In this document: in pieces, positions 51,773 to 63,830 of the stretch | How the letters are laid out: each line of letters begins with the position of its first letter | Position numbering within the stretch: position 1 is the stretch's first letter | Source: Megalonaias nervosa | Lineage: Eukaryota > Mollusca > Bivalvia > Unionida > Unionidae | Direction: 5' to 3' | Assembly (NCBI GenBank): GCA_016617855.1 | Contig: JAECUM010093680.1 | Coordinates: forward strand, 1 to 64,000 | Length of the DNA stretch: 64,000 bases | The notes under the pieces: model-generated | The model's database searches: none | Seen by the model: the letters and a program-made list of their open reading frames with translations, nothing else | Told to the model about the DNA's origin: nothing | Made by a program: the position numbers and the translations under genes

Positions 51773-51861
51773 CTTTATTGACTGAACTATCCGGAAGTGA
51801 GTTGCACCGAGACTCTCTCTGGTGTTTTCAAGGGGAGATAATAACCGTGAAATGGCTTATA

Positions 51862-52416
51862 GGTTTAACTTCTCCATGTCCCACGATATGTCCTAGAAAT
51901 GTTACACAAGCACGGCAAAACTCACTTTTGGATAAATTATTTGTTTAATTTGCATCAGGGAGTTAGTCAAAGAATTTGCGAATTGCCTCTACATAATCTT
52001 TCCAGGTGTCGTTGTAGATGATGACATCATCGATGTAAGCATCACAACTATCTAGAGCAGATGATATCATGTTCATTAAGCGTTGAAAAGTACTAGACGA
52101 ACGTTTCATCCCAAACGGCATCACTTTATATTGATAAAGTCCATCTGGAGTCACGAATGCCGAAATTTCCTTTGCCCTTTCCGTCAGTGGAATTTGACAA
52201 AGTCCTTTTAGAAGGTCAAATTTGGTGACACATTGCATTTCCAATTTTATCAATGCTGTCATCGATTCTTGGTAACGGAAATGAATCTGTTTTAGTCACG
52301 ATGTTCACCTTTCTATAATCAGTGCACATGCCGAAAGTATTATCTGGTTTCAGGACAGGTATACATGGTGAACTCCAGTTACTTTTACTCGGCTCTATGA
52401 AAGCATTCTCCAGCAA
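51862..52416 (-). pseudogene. Gypsy reverse transcriptase, N-terminal part
   Basis: Frame 52416-52216 gives 'SNWSSPCIPVLKPD' and 'CTDYRKVN'. After a frameshift near 52225-52250, 52262-51963 gives 'KFDLLKGLCQIPL', 'SAFVTPDGLYQYKVMPFGM' and the catalytic YIDD box. Two stops (51963-51965 and a few codons on) precede 'SEFCRACVTFLGHIVG', which runs up to the nested insertion at 51857. The rest continues at 48445. Confidence 0.85.
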
Positions 52417-52489
52417 ATAATGAATATTTTTGTAACCACTCCTGTTTGAGAGGGTTCATCCTGTACGGGTGTTGTTTCACAGGTGTGGA

Positions 52490-53310
52490 ATTTACAATTT
52501 TACAATTTCAACGTCATGGTAGATTTTATTTGTTCTTGTAGCAACATCTGGAAATAAGTGATCATATGCAAGTAATAACTGTTTTAGTTCAATCTTTTCT
52601 TGCTGTTGCAAATGTAAAAATTCCTGGTCCAGATTATTCATAATTTCTGAATTTCGAAGATTTGTTACTCCAAAATCAATACAGTCCGATCGCATTCCAT
52701 CGCTTAAATCCTCAGTGTGTGGGACAGGTGCAACTAAGTTAATTCCATGATTAACCTGGATATCTCTACCAACATACTGGTACTCCCTTATCATCTTTAC
52801 ATCCTAGAAGTACTATTATTGTAATTTAAATCATTCCTTTTCTTTTTAACTTTGTAAGGATCATAATACCTAAATCTGAAGAAAATTCTAAGGAATGAAT
52901 ACGAGAGACAGAACTCTATCGCCAGACTAAAAAGTTCTTTACATTGTAGCTGTGTCAAACCTTAATTTCACTTTTGACTTGAATTCCTGGATGCCTTATT
53001 AATATATATCTTGCTGGAAAATTCCAGACATATAGATTTGACAGACTGACATTGTAGTCAACAAGTATTGGTTACCCGACTTCGTCTTAGGTAAGGGACC
53101 GACACAGTCTATCATTATTCTGCGAAATTGTTCGTCAAATGCAGGAATTGGTTGCAGATGAACCTTAGGTATCTTCTGATTGGGTTTTCCTGCCATTTGG
53201 CAAGAGTGACAAGATCTGCAGTATTTACAAACATGACTTTTAATTTTTGGCCAACAGAAGTGATTCGAGATCTTGTGGTAAGCCTTATTAATCCCTAAAT
53301 GACCAACCAA
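52490..53310 (-). pseudogene. Gypsy integrase remnant
   Basis: 53310-52999 holds the H2C2 zinc finger (GHLGINKAYHKI ... CKYCRSCHSC) and the start of the catalytic core with 'MIDCVGPLPKTKSGNQYLL', whose Asp is the first catalytic residue. Most of the core is missing: the frame jumps to 'MSGIFQQ', normally just after the second catalytic Asp, then breaks. At 52794-52492 'MIREYQYVGRD' corresponds to the last residues of integrase and leads into the linker before RT. This places integrase before RT. Confidence 0.8.
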
Positions 53311-53375
53311 ATGAGTTTCATAGGCAAGACTAAGAATTGCCTGTCTGTACTATTTTGGAACTACAGTTTAATAGT

Positions 53376-53729
53376 TCACTGACCAGTCATCACCAGCAGG
53401 TACCTCAGGGGCCTCCATTTTCTCATAAGAATCCCATTTTTAACGAAATAACAAACATGTCCTAATGTGGTTTCAGTTTCACTAACGGCCCTTTGAAACA
53501 AACAGAAGATCTCAGAATTTTTTTCCTGTTCGACGACACGTGATTGCCGTTTGTCACCCTGATTAGAGTAAAGAGACTGAGCAGATAAAAGAGGATCACT
53601 GGGATCAATACCATTTGATTGCTCCAAACGATTAGTGAAAGTGACACCATCAAAAGCCTGATCAATGTATTTGTCATCTAAAGGAATACTGTCCTGATCA
53701 ACATCATTCTTAAGAGCTTTCTGTGTCAT
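53376..53729 (-). pseudogene. Gypsy linker between protease and integrase
   Basis: An open stretch with 'FDGVTFTNRLEQSNG' and 'SLYSNQGDKRQSRVVEQ', then a segment reading like 'VCYFVKNGILMRKWRP', which in this family leads into the integrase zinc finger. A similar linker is recognisable in the decayed copy at 40100-40410. Role unknown beyond connecting the two enzymes. Confidence 0.6.
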
Positions 53730-53801
53730 AGCTCTAGTAACTGCACAAGCTGGGTATAAATCAGGGTTTTCTTTTCCAATATAATCGACTTTTTCATCTA
53801 A

Positions 53802-54161
53802 TCAAGGCTTGTCAGTTACAAATTGATTAACCACAATCTTATCTCCAGCTAGGTCATTGCTTAGCAATAACTGAATGTCCTCAATGGGTAAAGGAGACAC
53901 TGTTCCGACTGTCACAGGTCCTGAGCTTAAATCTGATGAAAAATTTACACAATGGAGAGGAACATTAACAAAGCCGCACTCTACTCCTTGAATAAGAACA
54001 CTGTCATTCGACGTAGACTTCTCAGAAAAAGGCAAAGTACCTGATAATAAAAGACTCTGAGAAGTTCCTGTGTCACTTAAAATTTTAATAGGGATAGGAT
54101 TGGCTGAATCTCCCAAGAGTGATATAGAACCCTTCGACATGAATGGTCCATAATTCTCCAT
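53802..54161 (-). pseudogene. Gypsy aspartic protease
   Basis: 119 open codons with the active-site segment 'ILSDTGTSQSLLL' (Asp-Thr-Gly) about 30 residues in, followed by 'VPLHCVNFSSDL' and 'LLLSNDLAGDK', a retropepsin-like pattern ending with the flap and second hydrophobic-Gly region. It cleaves the Gag-Pol precursor in active elements. It is out of continuous frame with its neighbours here. Confidence 0.75.
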
Positions 54162-54296
54162 AATAAAATCAGACTGGGTTTAATCAAACCCAACAAATGA
54201 AATCCTTTCAATACATGACTGTGACGTTGACCGCTTATAAATAAGAGCATTTGGAATAGGTCTGTCTTGAATCTGTTGCTTATTTTTCAATTTGTG

Positions 54297-54338
54297 GCAA
54301 TCAGAAATAACGTGCCCTTTCTTCTTGCAATAGGTACA
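54297..54338 (-). other. Gag CCHC zinc knuckle
   Basis: The minus-strand translation CTYCKKKGHVISDC fits CX2CX4HX4C exactly, the nucleic-acid-binding knuckle of Gag. The counterpart in the decayed copy near 40900 has lost part of it. Confidence 0.8.
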
Positions 54339-54399
54339 CGTATGAAGAGATAAGGACTTCTGATCTATTTTATCAGAAACTTGATTTCTTAATGTTGTG

Positions 54400-55700
54400 C
54401 CAGGTTGAGGTTTGGAAGAGCTCGTATTAGACTCAAATACGTTTTACCAAAAGACTGCTAAGTGGAAGACTTACTGACAAAATAAACTTTATGAGCTAAG
54501 GAATACTCGTCAACACTACGAGTTGAGTTTTCTAAAGTTTCAACCTTATGCTCATCAAGATAAGTATTAACGTCACTACGGACGCAATTGTTGAACTCTT
54601 CGAGCAGTACGAGTTGTCTGCGATTTTCGCAATCTTGATCATCTTTCTTGGCTAAGCACCACCTACCAAATAACTGCTCTTTTTCTCTTGCAAATTTGAC
54701 ATGAGTTTGTCCAGCTTCTTTTTTACAATTCCTGAACTTTTGCCGATAAGCCTCAGGGACTATCTTGTAACTCTTTACGATGCATTCCTTAACCAGATCA
54801 TAGTCAAAACTTTTCTGTACAGACAGGAAAGCATAGATGTCTCTAGCTTTGCCTAAAATTGCACTCTGTAATAATAGAGTTCAATGCTCTCTTGGCCATT
54901 TCGAATTTTCAGCAATTGTTTGAAAATGAGGAAAATATTTATCTGCTTCTTTTTCTCTAAAAGCGGGTACTAACCTAATATTGTTAGTAGCATTAAAGCA
55001 TGAATTTGTATGTAAAGTGGGGATGTGCTTTTCACTTGCCAGCTCTAATTCTTTTAATCTAAATTTATGTTCCTTTTCTTCCTTTTCTTTTTCTCTCTGC
55101 AATTTTCTTCCTTCCTTTTCTCTTGCTCTCTGAATCTGCATTTGCATTTGTTTCTCTCTTTCCTTTTTCTCCAATTGCATTTGCATTTATTTCTCCTCTT
55201 TCTCTAATTACATTTGTTTTTCTTCTTTCTGTAACTGCATTTGTTGCTCTCTCTCTCTCCTCTTTGTACAATTGCAGTTTCCTCTCTCTTTCCTTTTTCT
55301 TATCTAATTGCATTTACATTTGTTTCTCCTCCTTCTCCAATTGCCGTTTCCGCTCTCTTTCTTGATCTAATTGCATTTGTTTTTCTTCTTTCTCTTTCTG
55401 AAGTTCAGGCTTTCTTAACTCTAATTCCATCATGTATTTTAATTTTAATTCCGTTACTTTTGTGTTAAAGTTTGATACATACTAATCAAATCCAAAGCAC
55501 TTTTATCCAAAACTCTCTTTTCCACCAAATATTGGACCAAAATATTTTTATTTCTTGCTTTCTTAAAGAAGTTTTTGCCTCAGAAAAATATATTTTCTGG
55601 CAAGCTGAAGCAATTAATCTTTTTCTAACTGTTCCTGGGTAGGATTTGAATAAAGATCTCCACTTTGGATGACATTGTAAAGAACTTTTTGTTTTCACTA
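54400..55700 (-). pseudogene. Gypsy gag
   Basis: Starting near 55690 ('TSLRKQEIKI'), the protein passes through a long charged low-complexity region (about 55400-55050; Lys/Glu/Gln/Arg-rich, probably coiled-coil). It then reaches a structural part with 'NIRLVPAFREKEADKYFPHFQ' and, further on, 'AYRQKFRN' and 'EEFNNCVRSD', as in Gag proteins of this lineage. Frames are broken by several stops. It packages element RNA in active relatives. Confidence 0.7.
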
Positions 55701-55832
55701 AAGATTTCTAAAATGTGAAATGATTCCTAGGATTTAGAAACTTCCAAAACAAAGTGAATCAAAATTTCAAAAACAAACGTTTCTTAAATGTTTTAGAGAA
55801 ATTCATATCCCAAGGACGAGCGCACAATTTTC

Positions 55833-56515
55833 TGTTACGAGTCTATGCTCTTAAAATAGTAACAGAAAAGAGTGAAAGCAAACACGCCTTGTAAATTATT
55901 AACAAATAATTTATTTCCCTAGAATACAAAGTAAAAATGAGAAAAACGAACTTACGGTATTGGGAATTACATCGAAAATAATCCAAGAATTACAGACACA
56001 AGTGCTAATAATTTAAAGTCCTCAATAAACTCAATACAAGACCCGAAGAAATCCAAACACTGAATACCATGACGTGTCTGTTATAGTTTATAGAGTGTTG
56101 GTGTGTCAACGGTCTTTTGTTGAATCACAGTAATATAATTCCAGGTTTGAAATCAGTATAAATTCCAGTGAATGTCTCTATCCAAGAATTGTATCAGATC
56201 ACTTTTGTATTTCCAGAGAAATCAATCACTTGAATTCAATAATTTGAAGAAAAAGATTCATCTCAACTGGACACAACGTAATACAACTTGAAAGTGCTAG
56301 ATGTTAAAGCACGAATGACAAAGTCCTCATAATTACAAGATTAAATGGTTCTCTACTTGACCTCAGGTCACAATTAGCATTTTCTATTTTTTTTTAAAAA
56401 ATCAATTTTGGTCAAGGTCAAGTCCAACATGCAATGTTACATTTGCAATATCATGTAATGAAATTTTTAAAAATTTAAAACTTACAAATAAACATTAAAT
56501 TAAATATACATAACA
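55833..56515 (-). repeat. 5' LTR of the Gypsy element
   Basis: 683 bp from TGTTACGAG to TAACA. It matches 46770-47685 except for a deletion of about 235 bp replaced by a T/A run near 56385. Visible divergence from the partner suggests an old insertion. The primer-binding site just inside it is not clear. Confidence 0.85.
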
Positions 56516-56519
56516 ATTC

Positions 56520-57323
56520 AATCTTCAAAAGAATACGCAATCTCTCTTACACAATTAATCACAACTAACCTCATTTGCCACGTCTGCGAAAACAGTACAG
56601 GAGCAATGCTATGTTTTCCTAGACATTATGATTGTATTTCATTACATGCATGCCATTTCTAACACTGTAATATCAAACTGTGAGGTAGATACTCTTGCTT
56701 GTTTATGTTTTTCACTCATATAAGTTCAGGTAGTTATTCACTGCCTTCCATAGGTTCAGTCTACTATCAATCCATTTATATATGATGTCATGTCCCGGAA
56801 TTTCCGGCGAAGGATAATACCATCATGTACCAAGTGGATTCTTCCTTCCGCTTTCACTTCCTGCCAGACCAGGGATTCCCCAGTTATAATCATCGAGATG
56901 AAGTATCGTGCAAAGAGCGCAAATGGTGTGCATACTTTCCAAACAAAGTTACGCAGTCAGAACAACGCTTCTACAGAATCATGAATCATGTTTAAAGACT
57001 TTGGCGACATTAAAACAATTTCAGATTTCAAACGTTTATGCTCAACGTAGTGACAAGAAGAGTACCATACTATAATTAATTAAAATAAGTCCCAATGTAA
57101 TTGCAATGCTCAGAATCCAACCATTACAGTTTCTTTAAATATCATTAGTCAAATTTGGGTTTTAGCAGGGCATTAGACTTAGTTGTTGTCGATGCTTAGG
57201 TAAAAACAAGCCTCCTAAAATCTAATGTCACGTTTTCACGGTTTCCAAACTATGATTAAACTGATGATTGACGTATACGCAAAACATGTACTTCAGAACT
57301 GACATATACCTTATAATTTTTAA
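56520..57323. other. Unassigned DNA
   Basis: No recognisable gene; a 64-codon frame at 56790-56984 has no domain. Confidence 0.5.
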
Positions 57324-57594
57324 GGACCGCTCCGGTGGCCTAGCGGTTAGAGTGTCAGCCTCTGGCACTGGAGGTAGCCGGTTTGAACTCTGGCCGAGTC
57401 ATACCAAAGCTCAGCGTTAAGAGGTTAGTGTTAAGACTGATCGGTCTGGTGTCAGGATAATGTGACTGAGTGGGACATCATGTTACATGTCTGCGGCATG
57501 ATGCGCAATTGCTAGACACCACTATAAACTGCCACACAACAAACATTGTAGCAATATGACTGAAGAACTGTTAAAGCTACGTTAAAATCCAAAT
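57324..57594 (+). mobile_element. tRNA-derived SINE (bivalve V-SINE type)
   Basis: The head has an A-box-like 'ggcctagcggttagagtg' (from 57337) and a B-box 'ggtttgaactc' (57380-57390), the internal RNA polymerase III promoter. The body contains 'gtcataccaaag', 'taagaggttagtg', 'ggtgtcaggataatgtgact' and the end 'gactgaagaactgttaaagc', which resembles bivalve SINE tails. About 270 bp, so near full length. No clear target-site duplication. Confidence 0.8.
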
Positions 57595-57599
57595 CACAA

Positions 57600-60500
57600 A
57601 CATCATTTTTGAGGAATTAACCATTACATGGAGAATCATGAATAACTGGGGATTTCCACCTTCTACCGCGAGTATGGCAGTCAATTACTGATTATTTGAA
57701 ATCCCAATGGGCTACTAACAAAATGTGTTTCAATAGTGTCCCTGGCAAACGTGCAATCGGTGATGATAACGAAGCTTGTCAGACAAGCGGACGTGGGCCA
57801 ACCCATGTTTAGACACAGATAAAGTTTGTATAAATTCTGTGTTTAATAATTTCCACATGTGTCATCTACATTGCCTGAAATGTTCACTATTAACCGAATA
57901 TAATTATATCACGAAGTCGTACCAATTTCTAAAACAAAATCAGTTTTTCATACTATGCTATGATAACGAGTAGATGTGTTTATCTTTCGTTCATATGATT
58001 CCTTAAATTGAAGAAAGAGATGGTTGTAAATTTCAAGCATGTTGTCTCAAATATAGTAAATCTGCAGATTCAAGACTAACCGGAGAACACATGTTTAACT
58101 GCATAATTTAACGTAACTTTTCGCGATAAAATGTCTATGAGTTAGAAGGGCAGACATAAATGTGAAGTAAAGGAGATACTTATGCGCCATTATTAATTCA
58201 GTGCTTTTCAAAATTATCATTTTTGAATTGATATCCCGAAGAGAATAAAAGATTCATTTGCTTTCTAAATCCTACTCAATAGAATTGATAGGATCATAGT
58301 TTTAAGGATAGATGCTTTGATTAAATATGTTGTTTTTCTTGTTACCATAATCACTTACAAGTAAACGTTACCATTTTAAATCACTCAATTCTTGCTATGT
58401 CATTTTAAGCTGTCAAGATATGGCAATTTAATGTGAAATCTAAATGAACTTTACTCGATCCTAGAATTATGATACAAATTTAAATAATGGATATTGACGT
58501 TTTAAAGTTACATACTAAAATAACGCATAGATCGTAGCTGAAGTTTTTTGGTAGAGTAAATTCTCTTCCCCCAAGGACAAACTAGTGTAGCCGAGCTGGA
58601 TCAAAATGATCGATTACTGTCGTGTGTACTTGGACAGGTCACTTAAATTCAGTTGCCTCAGCACTAAATAACCTACTTATCTTGCTATGCCGTATAAACC
58701 CAAGCCAAAACAACCACTTTAACGTCATATTTCGTGAAGTATTAAAGCATACTTTTGATGTAGCAAAAGCAATTGTTCCTTTCAATGTGTTTTTTGTTTT
58801 TTTCTAACCCAATTAATATTCCTTTAACCGCTGTTGGGTTATCTTGTCTCTTTCTATTTTATTGCTCGGCATACCACCAAATCACCCCTCCATAGTCTGT
58901 AATGGCGGTTGGGTCAAAATTGATACACATGTTCCGTTTAAAATTATATTTCCTTTTGATTGGTCTATTATTCGTTGCTAATGAAATTATACCCTAAAGT
59001 GCATGATACATTTATTTTGATGATTCAATTGCGTGAGTGTTATAATCATGGTTTTATAGAAATATGTATCAATCATGTTTTGTGCTGTCGTACATTTTTG
59101 TACAGTTTTAGTGCATAAATTATAATATTTAAATATTTGTATTGTATGAAGGTTTTAATTAAGATAATGAAAAATCTCAATTTCATGTTCACATTTTGCA
59201 ATAAAATATTAATGTAAAATATAGATGTCATAGCCAAGACGAGTGAATTTGATAACCATTCTTCCATATATGTTAATTAACGAGAACCTTAAACATAAAT
59301 TTGTTTTTAAAACAAACTTGTATGCATCTGTTCTTCGATGATGTATCAAACGGCGATGATAATTGATACTGTGTGAACAAATTACAATTCAGATTATTAT
59401 CAAGCATACGATCCTGGAAAGAAAAGGAAATATGCATTGTACATAAATATTATATACATATTAAATTATATTAAATAAATATTATTCTAAATATTCTAAA
59501 TATTATTAATCATCTTTTTAAAAGAAAGGCTGATCTTTGATCATTGGTAAGAAATATTCATGGCCTTCAAAATACCTTACTTTTTAGACTGATAACCGCT
59601 ATAAAAAATGTTTTTGAAAATTTAAATGTATATTTGTGACACGGTTGCAATATAAACGCTACTTCTGTTGTTGTTCGAGACTGTTCATATTTTAACACTC
59701 ATAACCGTAACCTTGAGGACATTATCTTTAACCTCAACGCCCAAAATATCTTCCGTATTAGTAAGTTGGACTCCATATTGTGACTGGTTCCTACGAATAA
59801 ATGAACTCCATTGAATTCGTTGTGTGTCCATTGGCGCTTGGAAAAATGAGACCTCCAGATTTATGTAAAGTTTTGGCGCCAACATAATTACCACCCCTTT
59901 CACACAAACAAACTATAAGTAGAATGGACCAACCTTAATTTCCCTTATTATTTCCCTTCATAATTTGTGAAAGGTGGATTTATTATTTAGTTTTTATTGT
60001 ATTTATTGATTGCTGCAACATAACGTCTGCAGGATATGGACGAATATTTAACTAATTAGCATGCACAAAACGGATGAAGACCAAAATAATGGAGGACAAA
60101 GGGAAAGTATGAAATGAATGAACATTTTGCGGTTACGATGAAACCCTTCTAATAAATGTCGCCTACGTCTTTTTTTAAAATATAAACCTAATTGAAGATG
60201 CATGCTAGTCCTACGACACGAAAATGAGATTTTCAAATATATTTCCTTACTCATCGAGGAGTTGTATACATAATATTTAATTCACATTAAAACAGGAAAG
60301 AAAACTACTTGCATTAATGGGTAAAATTGATAACGGTATCATTATAATGTGATTAATAATGACAATATAATCCGGAGAACGAGGTAGACGCAATCACTTA
60401 AATATCTATACACCTAAGAAGGAATTTAATGCACGACCTAACATTAAGCCTTTCATTAAACTGATGGATGGCGTAATAATGAATACCTTTTGAATGATCT

Positions 60501-60880
60501 AGATGGTGCCAATTGATCTGAAAACTCGAATGTTTTGTGTTGTTAATAAAGAATACAAACTAGTTGATAGATCTAATCTAGTTTATAATCTCAATAGTTA
60601 ATGTTGAAATAATTAAAGTTTACTTTTATATATGAATACAGTTCTCATCATTAATAAACCTCGTGATACTTTTCCTACTTTGGGAAATATAACTTTCGAT
60701 TTAACACTTCAATTCTCCCTCTTTTGAGCAAGTGACCGCTTTTCTCGATTTCAGCTGCAATTTTATGGTCACTCATTATCATACTGCTTTCGGTAACATG
60801 TCATGATTTCAGATATATATGTTGAAAGAGTAAAAAGAATCATAACAATGCCGAGAGTCCCGAACTCAGTAACAATGAAC

Positions 60881-60931
<51 letters not shown>

Positions 60932-63825
60932 TTCTTAAAATATAGCAAATAATACTTAACTCTATCAGCGCAGCAGTATTATATCAATCGAATAAAGCAA
61001 TTAAAGAAATAGTACGACATTAAATCTAAAAATTTCATGAGAATCATAAGACGAATATACTTTGTGATACAATCCAATATATGGCATAAGACGGTAGACT
61101 TGATTACAGATAGGGAGAGGAAATGAGTCTAGATCATACGCAAAGCAGTACCAAGGAACTCTCAGGATGAACGCTAGCAATAGCAGAAAGCGTTAAAATC
61201 CTGACCTAAGACTAAAAAAAGTTAAGAAACAAAGTCAATTATTTTCCCAATCAATATTTGAAGAAATTGCAAACATTGACAGTAATATTAAATTTGATAC
61301 AGACAGACCAACAACAAATAACAAAAAGGTAAGCTGGTACAGCGAATGAGGAAAAATAAGCCTGAAACTGAATGGTCATAGCAAAGTCAATTTCGTCAAC
61401 ATAAAAATTTGAGAATATTTTGTTTTCCCTGGAGGAGGTATTATTGTCCGCTACGGTTTTTCACTGATCGCGCCAAGTAAGGCATGGTCAGAGAGCAGAT
61501 ATTGAGCATTAGATGCATGTATACAATGTCTGCATGGAAATTTTGTATGTGTGTGTTTGATGTATCGGTTCAGCAACCTGGTACTATTCTTTTAATATAC
61601 ATAATGAAAACATGATTCTAAACCAATTGTATAAAGCAGCAACAACAACTCAAGCTAGGTTTTTTTTTCACGTTGTCCATATGTGGATAGTGCAAGTGGA
61701 TAAGAGCCTTAAGCCCAAGTAGACGCATTAACAGCAATACCTGGGTTAAATGTTTAAAATTTGTTTAGTGTGGTCGTAAAAACCTGCATCGGAAATTATA
61801 TATTACCAAATTTGAGTCTATCCAGGTGCTGGTATTTTAGAGGCTGGTCTTTGTCATCCCTAGCTGATTTTAGGTGATGCATAGTCGATATGCTTATATA
61901 TAGTGGAAAAAGTAAATCATTAACTTGTTTTAGTTCTTATACTACCAAGATAAGAAACTTCAATCGCTTCAATCCTATCTAATATTTCGTTCATTTCTGT
62001 ATCTGTGTCCACAGCGGAACGCGTTTGTTCAGTTATAGGTGTTTGTGCAGTCAGGTCTTTGTGCGGTCACGTGTATTGATGTAAACATAGGTGTTCTCGT
62101 CAATCTTTGCCCAAGCGCGCTCTTATATTCAAGAACAGATTCGCATGACCGGCAAAGATGATTGCGTGATATGAATCATGTGCTACATGTTAGAAACGGC
62201 ACCCTGTACGAACACGATGCGCTAGCAAATGTGATTTGTAGTAGTCATAATGGCATATTCTGCCGCACAACTAATATGGCATTTATTGCGCACTAATGCC
62301 ATTGCACGTTTTCTATAAGCAAACATTTAATGCATTAGACAAAGCCACAGCACTCTAACCTTCTGGATTCACAAATTGTCTCCAACTGGTTAAGTATGGA
62401 TATCCGTCGCCGTTGTTTATCTCTTCCTATGGTTCAACTGGTATACTGATACTGAGACTAGGCTGATAGATATAGAGTCCATTACTCGATTTTATGATAA
62501 GGCTTGTTCTTTTAGGAGTCGTTATACAATTCCTTTGCAAACGCAGATTAAATAAATTCCAACTTACCATCTGTCCAATGTAGCTCAAATGACCCATCAT
62601 ATCAAAGTATTACACCAACTCGAATATTGTATCCAATAACATAAAAGAAACAGGAGTGTTGGTGAATCATCTCAATAGTTTTTGCTTCATTGATTTAGTG
62701 ATGCTTCTGAAAATTGTTCCCGGTGATTGCGCCGCTCCTTTTCTGCGTTGCTGTACCAGTTTATATATCCACTGAATATTGGTGAGTTTGAATGCCATAT
62801 TAATACTAGACCCATTTGTCTAATTGATTTGCTCTTAGATATCTTCATCACTGCTAGAATATTCGCTCATATCGTAAGAGGATTCACTCAGATTATAAGA
62901 GTATTCACTCGTTTCAGATGTACTAGGTGATTTAGTCAACGTCAGATGCGTCATTCCTTTGCACAATATCAAATAAAGTTTGCATCTTTTCCACTCATAT
63001 AAGGTTAATTAAGCATGTATCACTTTTGTTCTAAGATAATTCCTTAATTAATTAATTTTCAGTATGTTTCAGATATATGGGAATGTATATAACACCGTTT
63101 GAGCATATTTGATGAATCTGTATGATGCATTGCAACGAAACAGTGACTTCAGCTATTCTGCAACATTTTTATCTATTTCGTAGGAAAGACCGATGCTGTA
63201 GTTTGAGATCAATACAAATTGTTTCAAGATATTATGATAGTCGATCTGTGACTATTTCTGCACTATATTCTCTACTATATTTAGTATTCAATACAGTACA
63301 AATTTCCTGCCAGTACAAAGTTCCTGCTAGTGAAAATATCCTCTGCCACACCATGACCATGTAGACACTGTGCGGTGAAAATCAAAGACCTAATTTTGTA
63401 ATATTTTCAGTAGTATAGTTTCATTAAATGAATATAGTCTTGACTGAGAACTTCTCTTTCGTGGATGATTAATCTACGGGTAGCATAGAGTATGTTGCTG
63501 TTATGATAAAATGAACAAAAGTCGTTGGGGGGAGGGGTTAGAGATTGTGACCCATATCAGAAATAAAAAGGCAAGACATACATTTACTCTCTACTCTACA
63601 TCATTCAGTTCTTTTCTATAACAAAGTCCTATCGGTGAAACAAACATATGACCAGACTGGTACACTCCGGTACTGATTCTATGGAGCTGATACAACTAGT
63701 ATGTCCTGGGAGGACAATTTTATCTCTGCGTCAATCACTCCATAGCATGCGTCCTTGTTCAACAGTAGAATCTGGTGCTGAGTCAATATGACATTGGCAC
63801 AAGCGTGAAAACGGTTTTATTTAAT
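57600..63825. other. Unassigned AT-rich DNA
   Basis: Only short chance ORFs. The one notable feature is the (AAT)n tract listed separately. Short host exons cannot be ruled out. Confidence 0.5.
60879..60931. repeat. (AAT)n microsatellite
   Basis: About 17 uninterrupted AAT units. Confidence 0.95.
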
Positions 63826-63830
63826 CAAAT

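Larger units (their letters stand above)
48446..51857. mobile_element. ISL2EU-like DNA transposon nested in the Gypsy RT
   Basis: A 3,412-bp insertion interrupts the RT frame. TATA lies at both junctions (48442-48445 and 51858-51861); removing the insert and one TATA leaves the RT codons in frame. The ends carry the inverted repeat TTTCACGGTT (48451-48460; complement at 51843-51852), about 5 bp inside each tip. It contains two convergent genes: a THAP/DDE_4 transposase on plus and a SAP-like/SWIM gene on minus. To my knowledge ISL2EU elements of the PIF/Harbinger-IS5 assemblage have such a pair, with the second protein usually bearing a YqaJ-type nuclease. The duplication could be TA, TAT or TATA; the repeat of bases makes it ambiguous. 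Confidence 0.75.
46770..56515 (-). mobile_element. Ty3/Gypsy retrotransposon with integrase before RT (Gmr1-like), carrying a nested transposon
   Basis: An LTR element of about 6.3 kb once the 3.4-kb nested insertion is removed. On the minus strand the order is LTR, gag with zinc knuckle, protease (DTG), linker, integrase, RT (YIDD), RNase H, polypurine tract, LTR. In ordinary Gypsy elements integrase comes last; integrase before RT is the Gmr1-like order. Frames are interrupted by stops, shifts and a deletion in the integrase core, so it is inactive. Family assignment rests on domain order and motif resemblance only. Confidence 0.85.

Noticed and set aside
55123..55468. Serine/leucine-rich plus-strand frames
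   Set aside because: They are the complement of the Lys/Glu-rich low-complexity part of gag.
55795..55832. Primer-binding site next to the 5' LTR
   Set aside because: The bases inside the LTR do not show a clear complement to a tRNA 3' end beginning with TGG, so I do not call it.
57324..57400. Functional tRNA gene
   Set aside because: A and B boxes are present, but no acceptor-stem pairing or anticodon arm is apparent and SINE body sequence follows.
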